Positions 36,327-44,359 of a DNA stretch of 64,000 nt are shown piece after piece. The notes under the pieces were generated by a model, which was not told where the DNA came from, searched no databases, and saw only the letters and a program-made list of their open reading frames with translations. Positions within the stretch are counted from its first letter, which is position 1. Every line of letters begins with the position of its first letter. Origin of the DNA: Butyrivibrio sp. NC2007 (GTDB lineage: Bacteria; Bacillota; Clostridia; Lachnospirales; Lachnospiraceae); contig NZ_ATWY01000017.1 in NCBI RefSeq assembly GCF_000421405.1, forward strand, positions 1 through 64,000, read 5' to 3'. A program made the translations under genes and the position numbers.

Positions 36327-37895
36327 GTGGCAGAGAATAATCAGCAGAACAATCAGCAGAATGCACCTGCAGAGGACGTTGGACGTCTTCGTCAGGTAAG
36401 AAGAGATAAGCTTACTGAGCTCCAGGCTCAGGGAAGAGATCCTTTCCAGATCGTTAAATACGACCAGACACATCACACACAGCAGGTAAGAGATAACTTC
36501 GAGGCTCTCGAGTTTGTAGCTCCTGTAGACGAAGAAGGCAAGGCAGTAGTAGTTCCTATGTCAGATATCCCTGCAGATAAGCTTGTATCCCTGGCAGGTC
36601 GTATGATGAGCAAGCGTGTAATGGGTAAGGCATCTTTTGCCAACCTTCAGGACAGAGACGGACGCATGCAGCTCTACGTTTCAAGAAACGATCTTGGAGA
36701 TGAGGCTTATGCTGATTTCAAGAAGATGGATATCGGTGACATCATCGGTGTTAAGGGTTTTGCTTTCAGAACCAAGACCGGTGAGATTTCAGTCCATGTA
36801 AAAGAGCTGACTCTTTTATCCAAGTCTCTTATGCCACTTCCTGAGAAGTTCCACGGACTTACAGATACAGAGATCAGATACAGACAGCGCTATGTTGACC
36901 TTATCATGAACGAAGAGGTTAAGGAGACTTTCAAGAAGAGAAGTGCAATCCTTCGTGAGATCCGTAACTTCCTTGCAGAGCGTGACTTCCTTGAAGTTGA
37001 GACTCCTATGCTTGTTGAGAACGCAGGCGGAGCAGCTGCAAGACCATTCGTAACACACTACAATGCCCTGGATGAGGAGCGTAAGCTTCGTATCTCTCTT
37101 GAGCTTTACCTTAAGAGACTTATCGTCGGCGGCCTTGAGAGAGTATATGAGATCGGCCGTGTATTCAGAAATGAGGGTGTAGATACAAGACACAATCCTG
37201 AGTTCACACTTATGGAGCTCTACCAGGCATATACAGATTATGAAGGAATGATGGAGCTTACAGAGTCCATGTTCCGTTACCTCGCTGAGAAGGTTTGCGG
37301 TACAACACTTATCAAGTACGGTGACAACGAGATCGACCTCGGCAAGCCTTTCGAGCGTCTTACAATGAACGATGCCATCAAGAAGTACGCAGGCATCGAC
37401 TTCGATACAGTTAAGACAGATGAGGAAGCCAAGGCTCTTGCCAAGGAGCACCACATCGAGTTTGAGGACCGCCACACCAAGGGCGACATCATCAATCTTT
37501 TCTTCGAGGAGTTCTGCGAGAAGAACCTGATCCAGCCTACATTCATCATGGATCATCCTCTTGCTATTTCACCTCTTACCAAGAAGAAGCCTACAGATCC
37601 TGAGAAGGTTGAGCGTTTCGAGCTCTTCATCAACACATGGGAGATGTGCAACGCATACTCAGAGCTCAACGATCCTATCGATCAGCGTGAGCGTTTCGCA
37701 GCTCAGGATGCCAACGCAGCAGCCGGCGACGAAGAGGCTGAGCACACAGACGAGGACTTCCTCAATGCCCTCGAAGTTGGTATGGCTCCTACAGGTGGTA
37801 TTGGCTACGGTATCGACAGACTTTGCATGCTGCTGACTGATAGTGCTACTATCAGAGACGTGCTGCTGTTCCCGACACTTAAGAGCATGAAGTAA
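36327..37895 (+). CDS. lysS: Lysyl-tRNA synthetase, class II
   Basis: About 522 aa. N-terminal OB fold for the anticodon (VSLAGRMMSKRVMGKASF), then the class II core: motif 2 RVFRNEGVDTRHNPEFTLMELYQ and motif 3 GIGYGIDRLCMLLT. GTG at 36327 has GGAGG 7 bases upstream; the in-frame ATG at 36288 has none. A glutamine/asparagine-rich leader (ENNQQNNQQNAPAED) precedes the domain. Its 3' end is the boundary with the plasmid-like module. Confidence 0.95.
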   Translation: MAENNQQNNQQNAPAEDVGRLRQVRRDKLTELQAQGRDPFQIVKYDQTHHTQQVRDNFEALEFVAPVDEEGKAVVVPMSDIPADKLVSLAGRMMSKRVMGKASFANLQDRDGRMQLYVSRNDLGDEAYADFKKMDIGDIIGVKGFAFRTKTGEISVHVKELTLLSKSLMPLPEKFHGLTDTEIRYRQRYVDLIMNEEVKETFKKRSAILREIRNFLAERDFLEVETPMLVENAGGAAARPFVTHYNALDEERKLRISLELYLKRLIVGGLERVYEIGRVFRNEGVDTRHNPEFTLMELYQAYTDYEGMMELTESMFRYLAEKVCGTTLIKYGDNEIDLGKPFERLTMNDAIKKYAGIDFDTVKTDEEAKALAKEHHIEFEDRHTKGDIINLFFEEFCEKNLIQPTFIMDHPLAISPLTKKKPTDPEKVERFELFINTWEMCNAYSELNDPIDQRERFAAQDANAAAGDEEAEHTDEDFLNALEVGMAPTGGIGYGIDRLCMLLTDSATIRDVLLFPTLKSMK

Positions 37896-38126
37896 AAAAC
37901 TCAGTGTTCATGCGGGTTTCAAGAGTTGAAATGATATTTGACAGCAAATTTGACAGCATATAGAGCGTGCAATGTAGTAAAATACAGTACGTTTTGTGAT
38001 TTGGCAAATAAAATATAATGGAATTAAGAGTCATTTTTGAAGAAATTCAAAGATGGCTCTTTTTGTTTACTCAGAAGCCATGACATGTAGTAGGGCGTTC
38101 ATCAACAACAAAATAAGGAGGCAAGA
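37896..38126. other. Boundary region after lysS, possible integration site
   Basis: Contains the palindrome TTTCAA-GAG-TTGAAA (about 37918-37932) and the direct repeat ATTTGACAGC-AA-ATTTGACAGC (about 37936-37960), then a TATAAT at 38014-38019. Short repeats of this kind often flank tyrosine-recombinase targets, and gene content changes here from core to plasmid-like. No integrase gene is in the window, so this is a suggestion only. Confidence 0.35.
38027..38064 (+). terminator. Terminator or attenuator before the plasmid-like module
   Basis: AGAGTCATTTTTGAA pairs with TTCAAAGATGGCTCT (two weak positions) and a T-run follows. It stands between a TATAAT (38014) and the first gene at 38128, so it may attenuate that transcript. 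Confidence 0.6.
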
Positions 38127-38127
38127 C

Positions 38128-38328
38128 ATGGGAAGAATTAAAAGGCCAAGAGAGTTCGGTGATCCTGATTATATAAGGATTGATCAGGCGGTATTCAAGT
38201 TTAACTGTTGTGAAGACACTGTTCGTGTTATTGCCAAACAGTGTGATGCCCAGAGGAAGGTCAATGGAGCTGTTTACTACGACTATGAAAAGCTCAAAAG
38301 ATTCTTTGATCTTAGCCCTGCAAACTGA
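38128..38328 (+). CDS. Small excisionase-like DNA-binding protein
   Basis: 66 aa. PDYIRIDQAVFKFNCCEDTVRVIAKQCDAQRKVNGAVYYDYEKLKRFFDL has the pattern of MerR/excisionase-type winged helix proteins (helix-turn-helix followed by a 'yYdyekl' wing). AAGGAGG site 7 bases before the ATG. First of three similar small genes in front of parA. It could control copy number or excision of the integrated element; no direct proof. Confidence 0.55.
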   Translation: MGRIKRPREFGDPDYIRIDQAVFKFNCCEDTVRVIAKQCDAQRKVNGAVYYDYEKLKRFFDLSPAN

Positions 38329-38341
38329 AAGGAGCAATCGG

Positions 38342-38614
38342 ATGAGTAACATTGTTGATGAGTACATGGATATTGAGAGAAAAGATGAAGTAACGAGGGG
38401 TGTGAGGAAGCTTCGCAGGAAGTTCTTCAGGTACAAGGAAGCAGAATATGTTTACAGTATCGAGCACAAGAAGCTTCTGGAGCTTGCTGATAAAGCTGGA
38501 GCAATTTACAGGGTTGATGGATTTGTTCTCATTGAAAGGGAAATATTTGAGAGATTTCTTGAGACCTTTCATCAGCCACCTAAAATGACAAAGACCGGAG
38601 GACGTAAAAAATGA
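38342..38614 (+). CDS. Small DNA-binding protein (DUF6462-like)
   Basis: 90 aa. KFFRYKEAEYVYSIEHKKLLELADKAGAIYRVDGFVLIEREIFERFLETF matches the layout of DUF6462 proteins from Lachnospiraceae mobile elements (a winged helix with a 'vyrv...vLi..ei...yle' wing). AAAGGAG site before the ATG. It overlaps the next gene by 4 bases (ATGA). Confidence 0.6.
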   Translation: MSNIVDEYMDIERKDEVTRGVRKLRRKFFRYKEAEYVYSIEHKKLLELADKAGAIYRVDGFVLIEREIFERFLETFHQPPKMTKTGGRKK

Positions 38615-38916
38615 GCGGAATTATTTGGAAGTTCTCCCAGTACTTGGATGATGAAGATGTCATGTTCAGTCGTAAATGCATGGTGTCGTATCGAATGGCC
38701 CAGGATTATTACGGACTTGGAATGAAACCTATTATCAGAATGGCCTGGGCCTCAGGCTCGGTTTATAAGATCGGCAAAAAGGTTCTGATAAGGCGTGACA
38801 TCTTTGAAGAGTATCTAAGACAGCATCAGAAGATTGTTGAAGATCTTATTGATGGTGATGAAGACAAATTATTAAAAGCCCTCGCTAAAGAGGTGGAAGG
38901 AGAATCGTATGAGTAA
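38611..38916 (+). CDS. Small DNA-binding protein (DUF6462/excisionase-like)
   Basis: 101 aa. [47 protein letters not shown] is again the helix-turn-helix plus wing pattern of the two preceding genes, with an acidic C-terminal tail. The three genes look like paralogues arranged head to tail. Overlaps parA by 8 bases. Confidence 0.55.
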   Translation: MSGIIWKFSQYLDDEDVMFSRKCMVSYRMAQDYYGLGMKPIIRMAWASGSVYKIGKKVLIRRDIFEEYLRQHQKIVEDLIDGDEDKLLKALAKEVEGESYE

Positions 38917-39691
38917 AGTTATTGCAATCGCAAATCAGAAAGGTGGTGTGGGAAAAACCACAACTACAGTAAATTTAGCAGCAGGCCTCGCAAATATGGG
39001 GAATAAGGTCCTGGTCATAGATGCTGATCCTCAGGCAAGTCTGTCCATATGTATGGGACAGCAGGAACCGGATAAGCTGGAGCCTACTATCGTGGATATT
39101 ATCGAAAAGCTTGTAAATGAGGAAGAAATACCTGATGGCTATGCAATAATCCGTCATAGCGAGAATATAGACCTTCTTCCTTCTAATATAGGTCTTTCTG
39201 CCGCTGAAGTTTCTCTTGTAAACGTAATGAGCCGTGAGCTGGTTCTTAAGGGATATATCGAAAGTGTAAAAGAAAACTATGATTACGTTGTTATCGACTG
39301 TATGCCTTCACTTGGTGTCATGACTGTTAATGCGTTGGCATGTGCTGACACCTGTCTCGTTCCTGTTCAGGCAGCATTCCTTCCTGTGAAAGGATTACAG
39401 GCTCTTATTAAAACTATCTACACAGTAAAACGCAGGCTCAATCCAAAACTGGAGATTGAGGGAATTCTCCTAACTATGGTAGATAACCGAACAAACTACG
39501 CTAAAGACATTATAGCAGAGGTTAATGAGGTTTATGGAAAAAGTATTCCGGTATTTCCAATTCAAATTCCGATTTCAGTAAGGGCTACAGAGACCAGCGC
39601 TATGAGTAAGAGCATTTTTGAATATGATCCCAAAGGAAAAGTAGCAGCAGCCTATTCGACACTTACAGAGGTTGTCATGAAGAATTCATAA
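38909..39691 (+). CDS. parA: ParA/Soj family partition ATPase
   Basis: 260 aa. Deviant Walker [22 protein letters not shown]' [15 protein letters not shown], and [19 protein letters not shown]. It moves plasmid or element DNA together with ParB. Its coupling with parB and repA makes a stability module of an integrated plasmid or ICE rather than the chromosomal soj-spo0J pair, which would sit near the origin and rpmH. Confidence 0.9.
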   Translation: MSKVIAIANQKGGVGKTTTTVNLAAGLANMGNKVLVIDADPQASLSICMGQQEPDKLEPTIVDIIEKLVNEEEIPDGYAIIRHSENIDLLPSNIGLSAAEVSLVNVMSRELVLKGYIESVKENYDYVVIDCMPSLGVMTVNALACADTCLVPVQAAFLPVKGLQALIKTIYTVKRRLNPKLEIEGILLTMVDNRTNYAKDIIAEVNEVYGKSIPVFPIQIPISVRATETSAMSKSIFEYDPKGKVAAAYSTLTEVVMKNS

Positions 39692-39702
39692 GGAGGAGCA
39701 TT

Positions 39703-40689
39703 ATGGCAGCAAAGAGACAGAAAATACATTTTGAGTCAGTTGAGGAGCTTCTTGGTGCTCCTATTACAAAAGATGTTACAGAAGAAATACAGATTAGTCA
39801 GATCAGACCGTTCAAGGACCATCCTTTCAAGGTTATTGATGATAGTCGTATGGAAGATCTTGTAAAAAGTATTGCAGTAAATGGTGTTCTTACTCCGGTA
39901 ATGCTTAGACCCTGTGCTGATGGCGGTTACGAGATGGTTTCTGGGCACAGAAGAATGCATGCCGCTAAGCTTGCAGGGCTAAAAACGATTCCTGCTGTTG
40001 TCAAGGAAATGGATGATGATACCGCTGTTGTGGCAATGGTTGATTCTAATGTACAGCGAGAAGAGATTTTACCTAGTGAAAGAGCCTTTTCTTTCAAGAT
40101 GAAATATGACGTTTTGAAAAAGCAGGGAAAGAGAAATGACTTAACTTGTGGAACTGAGTTCCACAAGTCAGAAGATGATGAAGACCTTGATGCTATATAT
40201 GAGGACGAAGTAACATGTGGAACCGAGTTCCACAAGTTAGAACATGAGAATAAGAAAGCAAGGGACACAGTTGGAAAGGAAGCAGGCATAAGCGGCCGTC
40301 AGGTACAAAAATACATTAGCCTTACAGAACTTATTCCTGATCTTCTTGATTTAGTGGATGCCAAGAAAATAGGTTTAAATACCGCTGTCGATATTTCTCA
40401 TTTTGACAGAGAACTGCAGAACTGGATTTATGAATACTACAGTGAGACAGGTTTCTTAAGGCCTGTTCAGATAGAAGCACTTAAGAATACTGAGAATGTA
40501 GAAAACATTTCTCATACAGTCATGACACAGATTATGAGAGATGCACTTCCAGAGAATAAGCCATCAAGAAAGGTTTCACTGTCAGAGAAAAAACTTGATA
40601 AGTATTTCCCTCCACACTTTAGTGCTAAGGAGAGAGAAATGGTTATCCTGGGGCTTTTGGAGAAGTGGCAACAGGAAAATGAACAATAA
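39703..40689 (+). CDS. parB: ParB/Spo0J family partition protein
   Basis: 328 aa. ParB nuclease/CTPase-like domain (DHPFKVIDDSRMEDLVKSIAVNGVLTPVMLRP, GYEMVSGHRRMHAAKLAG, the GxxRxx box), then a helix-turn-helix DNA-binding domain (ISGRQVQKYISLTELIPDLLD). Between them is an acidic insert with two copies of the phrase TCGTEFHKxE (about residues 147-155 and 168-176), an internal duplication. Strong AAGGAGGAG site. Confidence 0.88.
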   Translation: MAAKRQKIHFESVEELLGAPITKDVTEEIQISQIRPFKDHPFKVIDDSRMEDLVKSIAVNGVLTPVMLRPCADGGYEMVSGHRRMHAAKLAGLKTIPAVVKEMDDDTAVVAMVDSNVQREEILPSERAFSFKMKYDVLKKQGKRNDLTCGTEFHKSEDDEDLDAIYEDEVTCGTEFHKLEHENKKARDTVGKEAGISGRQVQKYISLTELIPDLLDLVDAKKIGLNTAVDISHFDRELQNWIYEYYSETGFLRPVQIEALKNTENVENISHTVMTQIMRDALPENKPSRKVSLSEKKLDKYFPPHFSAKEREMVILGLLEKWQQENEQ

Positions 40690-40713
40690 TATGGAAATGG
40701 GAGGAAGATCCAA

Positions 40714-41781
40714 GTGGGTTACAAGGAAGAAGAAATCAAAAAACTGAATTTGAAGTATTTCAATGGAAAGGAGTCGGAGACATATGCTTTTCTCATGGTT
40801 CCCAAAGCAATTCTGTATGACAAGGAATATGAAGGGCTTAAGCTATCAGAGATTCTGATATATTCAAGCCTCCTTGAAAGAATGAAGCTGGGCGGAAATA
40901 TTAGCGGACATGATGAACTGGGGAGAGCATATGTCTACTGTTCATTGGAAATGGCACAGCAATTTGGCCACTGTAAAAGAAGCTCAGCTATAACAGCTCT
41001 TAAGAGCCTTGAGGCCAGAGGGATGATTGAAAAAGATACAAGATGCCCAGGAAGTGTCTCAAGATTCTATGTGAAAAACTTCCTTATCAACGATATGCAG
41101 AAGTACAAAAAACAAACTTTTGGAGCGATTGATAAAAAGAGAATCCTTGAATCTGCTGGATCTACAGATGTGGATAACTTCACACCAGTCCAAAATTTAA
41201 ACTATGGAGTACAGAATTTGGATGGGGGTAGTGTGAATTTTGAATCTAAACCCGTTCAAAATTTGGACCCATATAATAATAAAAATATAAAAAATATTAA
41301 TAATAATCTCATCCCTATCTATCCCAGTAACAGTAATAAACAAAGGGTTGATGGGATAGGATTGGATGAAGATGCATGGGCATATAGAGAGTGTGTTGAT
41401 GAAAATATCGAGACGGAAGCTCTTTGCCGGAATTATCCTGGGAACGCAGGGATTATCAGAGGAATAGCTGATCTCATGGTTGATGTCCTGACTTCATCCA
41501 AGGAGAAAATGGTCATTGGAGGTGAAGAGAGGAGCACCAATGTGGTTAAGGGAAGATTCATGAAGCTCACAAGATTCCACATCGAGGACGTTCTTGATAA
41601 CTGGAACAAACTTGCAGAGCCGCCAATAAATCCAAGGCAGTATCTCCTGGCAATGCTTTACAACGTATCAACAACAGCTGATGCGCAATTTAAGGCAGTG
41701 ATAAACAAAGACGCCAGGAATAACTTCCGGAGCGTGGAAGAAACCAATAACACAGATGATGACGAGTATATGGAGGGTTGA
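40714..41781 (+). CDS. RepA_N-type replication initiator
   Basis: 355 aa. N-terminal SETYAFLMVPKAILYDKEYEGLKLSEILIYSSLLERMKLG is the RepA_N domain of Firmicute plasmid initiators, followed by RVYVYCSLEMAQQFGHCKRSSAITALKSLEARGMI (winged helix). The middle contains an asparagine-rich low-complexity stretch. The start is GTG with GGAGG 9 bases upstream. Together with parA and parB it shows the region derives from a plasmid or plasmid-like ICE; whether the initiator still works is unknown. Confidence 0.82.
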   Translation: MGYKEEEIKKLNLKYFNGKESETYAFLMVPKAILYDKEYEGLKLSEILIYSSLLERMKLGGNISGHDELGRAYVYCSLEMAQQFGHCKRSSAITALKSLEARGMIEKDTRCPGSVSRFYVKNFLINDMQKYKKQTFGAIDKKRILESAGSTDVDNFTPVQNLNYGVQNLDGGSVNFESKPVQNLDPYNNKNIKNINNNLIPIYPSNSNKQRVDGIGLDEDAWAYRECVDENIETEALCRNYPGNAGIIRGIADLMVDVLTSSKEKMVIGGEERSTNVVKGRFMKLTRFHIEDVLDNWNKLAEPPINPRQYLLAMLYNVSTTADAQFKAVINKDARNNFRSVEETNNTDDDEYMEG

Positions 41782-41783
41782 AT

Positions 41784-42077
41784 ATGTTTATGATCAAGTT
41801 ACTTGCGAAGATAATAATGTTCCCGGTGTTCCTGATGGTTTGCTTCATCAGGACCTGGGTAGGTGTTCTTTCAAAGATCGGCTGCGTGATTTTGGGACTG
41901 TTCTACCTCATCATGCTGGCAATTATCATCATGTATGCCTGCCAGCATATGTGGGAGTGCGTGATGATTGCTCTGGGAATGTCTTTTGCGGCATTCCTTG
42001 TAAGCTTCTCAGCTGTGGCTGTGGGAATGGCCCTTGAAGGGATTGGAGATAAGATTGGGGAGTTTTTAGCATCATAA
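41784..42077 (+). CDS. Small hydrophobic membrane protein of the mobile module
   Basis: 97 aa with three membrane helices (LAKIIMFPVFLMVCFI, CVILGLFYLIMLAIIIM, MIALGMSFAAFLVSFSAVAVGM). GGAGGG lies 7-8 bases before the ATG; it follows repA by two bases. Similar small proteins accompany repA in Lachnospiraceae elements. Function unknown. Confidence 0.65.
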   Translation: MFMIKLLAKIIMFPVFLMVCFIRTWVGVLSKIGCVILGLFYLIMLAIIIMYACQHMWECVMIALGMSFAAFLVSFSAVAVGMALEGIGDKIGEFLAS

Positions 42078-42345
42078 AGGTAATAGTGGAAGTGCTGTGA
42101 AACGATATCTCGGAATTATATCTTGCGGTATAACTGAGAAAGACAAATCGGTGTTTGTCGAGCTGCCTGTTTAGGAATAGCGCTTGATAAATTCCGGTTT
42201 CGGGCTGAAGTTGGCGTGTTATATTGGAATATAATTTCCTTCCTCGATGGTTCGCATTATTCACCATAATACGAACTAAAAGCTTTCGAGTAACAGTGAC
42301 AGTTTTCAAATATTACCTTCATCAGAAGACATTCACGGGATTCTG
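42078..42345. other. Non-coding stretch between the plasmid-like module and the iron island
   Basis: No gene can be supported; the short frames here lack ribosome sites. Contains a few weak palindromes only. It separates the plasmid-like backbone from the HMA pseudogene fragment that starts at about 42350. Confidence 0.5.
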
Positions 42346-42349
42346 AGGC

Positions 42350-42490
42350 GAGCATTGAAGGCGTGGTGTGCAGTAACTGTGCTACGAGAGTAGAGAACGC
42401 TCTTAACAGAAATGATGGTATTTATGCCAGAGTCGACCTGGGAAATAAAAAGGCTGTTATTCATGCCAAGAGAGGAATATAAGTCGAAGA
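42350..42490 (+). pseudogene. Fragment of a small HMA-domain gene (copy of the gene at 49953)
   Basis: The translated remnant IEGVVCSNCATRVENALN is nearly identical to the intact HMA protein 7.8 kb downstream. The intact copy has two CAAGAGAG sites (50249-50256 and 50334-50341); the fragment has a single CAAGAGAG (42467-42474) followed by sequence matching what comes after the second one. So 85 bases were lost by recombination between the two 8-base repeats. The 5' half of the gene, including the membrane anchor, is absent. Confidence 0.85.
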
Positions 42491-42505
42491 CTGAACCCTC
42501 TAAAA

Positions 42506-42521
42506 GTTAGCTATTGCTAAC
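42506..42521. promoter_or_regulatory. Palindromic operator 1 (GTTAGC-N4-GCTAAC)
   Basis: Perfect GTTAGCTATTGCTAAC. It covers the -35 hexamer (TTGCTA, 42514-42519) of the ABC exporter/importer operon, so a bound repressor would block polymerase. A degenerate copy, GTTAGCATTAGGTAAC, is at 42546-42561, just after the -10. Confidence 0.8.
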
Positions 42522-42542
42522 CAGACTACAACGTACTATAAT
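42514..42542 (+). promoter_or_regulatory. Promoter of the YbtPQ-like/ECF operon
   Basis: TTGCTA (42514-42519) and perfect TATAAT (42537-42542) with a 17-base spacer, 38 bases before the first gene. Confidence 0.75.
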
Positions 42543-42580
42543 CGTGTTAGCATTAGGTAACTTTATATGAGGAGGGTATC

Positions 42581-44359
42581 ATGAAAAAAAGAAGTGTTAT
42601 ATCCTGGGTGCTTGAGTTTGCCGGAAGAAAGAGGGTGTTCTTCGTCGGAAGTGTACTTCTTGCTATGCTTGGAGTAGCTGCATCTTTTGCACCTTATCTT
42701 ATTATTGCCAGGATTGTTTCAGAACTTTTATCAGGAAACAAAGACTGGAGTTTTTATCTGACGCAGACCATTATCATGGGCGTCTGCTGGATTCTCAGAG
42801 TGACACTGCATTCTGTGTCAACATCCCTATCACACATAGCTACATTTACTGTTCTTGGAACAATTAGAAAGCAGGTCTGCGAAAAGCTTGCGACAATTCC
42901 ACTTGGCTCGGTTCTCGATGATAACAGTGGAAGCTACAAGAACATCATAGTTGAAAGAATAGATGCCATGGAGACCACTCTGGCACATATTGTTCCGGAG
43001 TTCACGGCAAATATTCTGTTGCCTGCAGTTATGTTTATCTATCTGCTAACTCTGGATTGGAGGCTTGGCCTTAGCAACCTTGTAGGAGCCGCAATTGGTC
43101 TTGTGTTCTGCACGGTGATGATGATAAAGAGCCGTGGCGGATATGAGGTCTCTGTTCAAAAGACAAAGAAGCTCAACGATACTGCAGTAGAGTACATCAA
43201 CGGAATAGAAGTAATAAAGGCCTTTGGTAAAACAGGCAGTTCCTACGAAAAGTTTGTAGTTGCTGCAAGAGAAGGTGCGGACTGCTTCATTGATTGGATG
43301 AGAAAATGCATTTGGCCTCAGGCTGGAATGATGGCCTTTTTGCCTGCAACTTTCCTTGGAGTTCTTCCGATAGGTCTTTTACTGGTAAAGAATGGCGCTA
43401 TTACTCCGGAAAAGTTTATAACAGGAATCATTTTGTCTGCGGGACTTATCACACCGCTTGTGATCGCATTCTCTTACATGGATGACATCCTGAAGATGGG
43501 AACAATCTTTGGAGAAGTTACTGAAATCCTTGAGAGAAAAGACATGGAGAGACCGGCTGCAATAACCAAAAAGCCTCAGGGGTCTGATATCTGTCTTAAG
43601 AATGTGAGATTTACTTACAAAGATAAAGAAGTTCTTCACGGAATCGACATGGATATTAATCAGGGCGAAGTTGTTGCTATGGTTGGCCCTTCAGGTTCAG
43701 GAAAGAGCACAATCGCCAGGCTCATTGATTCTTTGTGGGATCCTGATTCGGGAACCATCACTTATGGTGGAGTCGATATAAAAGAACTGCCTCTTGATTA
43801 TTACATGGGACAGATATCCTACGTTGCGCAGGATAACTACCTCTTTGATCTGTCTGTAAAAGAAAATATAAGACTTGGCAGAGCTGGAGCCACAGACGAA
43901 GATGTGATAAATGCCGCGAAGGCAACAGGATGCCACGACTTCATTATGGGGCTTGAAAACGGCTATGACACAGTGGTTGGCGGAGCAGGAGGTCATCTGT
44001 CCGGCGGCGAGAGACAGAGAATCTGTATTGCCAGAGCAATGCTCAAGAATGCTCCTGTAGTAATTCTTGACGAAGCTACTGCCTATACAGATCCCGAGAA
44101 TGAAGCGCTGGTTCAGGCCAGTGTAGCGAGGCTCGTTCAGGGCAGAACCCTTATTGTGATTGCACACCGTCTTTCAACTATCGTGGATGCTGATAAGATC
44201 TTCGTGATCAATAACGGTAACGTGGAAGCCTGCGGAACACAGGAGGAACTCCTTAAGTCATGCGTACTTTACAGAAAGATGTGGGATGCTCACATCATGT
44301 CGAAAGATGAAGATATAGAGAATGCATCAGGTCAGGAACTGACCAGGAAGGAGGCCTAA
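42581..44359 (+). CDS. ABC half-transporter, YbtP/Q (EqbH/I)-like, first subunit
   Basis: 592 aa: six-helix transmembrane domain followed by an ATPase domain (GPSGSGKST, LSGGERQRICIARAML, VVILDEAT). Fused half-transporters in tandem are normally exporters, but YbtP/YbtQ, IrtA/IrtB and the equibactin EqbH/EqbI pair of Streptococcus equi use this fold to import ferric siderophores. The next gene is its partner and the three after that form an ECF importer, the same order as eqbH-eqbL. No reductase (SIP) domain as in IrtA. Strong GAGGAGGG site. First gene of a five-gene operon under operator 1. Confidence 0.8.
   Translation: MKKRSVISWVLEFAGRKRVFFVGSVLLAMLGVAASFAPYLIIARIVSELLSGNKDWSFYLTQTIIMGVCWILRVTLHSVSTSLSHIATFTVLGTIRKQVCEKLATIPLGSVLDDNSGSYKNIIVERIDAMETTLAHIVPEFTANILLPAVMFIYLLTLDWRLGLSNLVGAAIGLVFCTVMMIKSRGGYEVSVQKTKKLNDTAVEYINGIEVIKAFGKTGSSYEKFVVAAREGADCFIDWMRKCIWPQAGMMAFLPATFLGVLPIGLLLVKNGAITPEKFITGIILSAGLITPLVIAFSYMDDILKMGTIFGEVTEILERKDMERPAAITKKPQGSDICLKNVRFTYKDKEVLHGIDMDINQGEVVAMVGPSGSGKSTIARLIDSLWDPDSGTITYGGVDIKELPLDYYMGQISYVAQDNYLFDLSVKENIRLGRAGATDEDVINAAKATGCHDFIMGLENGYDTVVGGAGGHLSGGERQRICIARAMLKNAPVVILDEATAYTDPENEALVQASVARLVQGRTLIVIAHRLSTIVDADKIFVINNGNVEACGTQEELLKSCVLYRKMWDAHIMSKDEDIENASGQELTRKEA

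Noticed and set aside
42097..42174. GTG-started frame of 25 codons after the mobile membrane gene
   Set aside because: Too short, weak ribosome site, no recognisable features.
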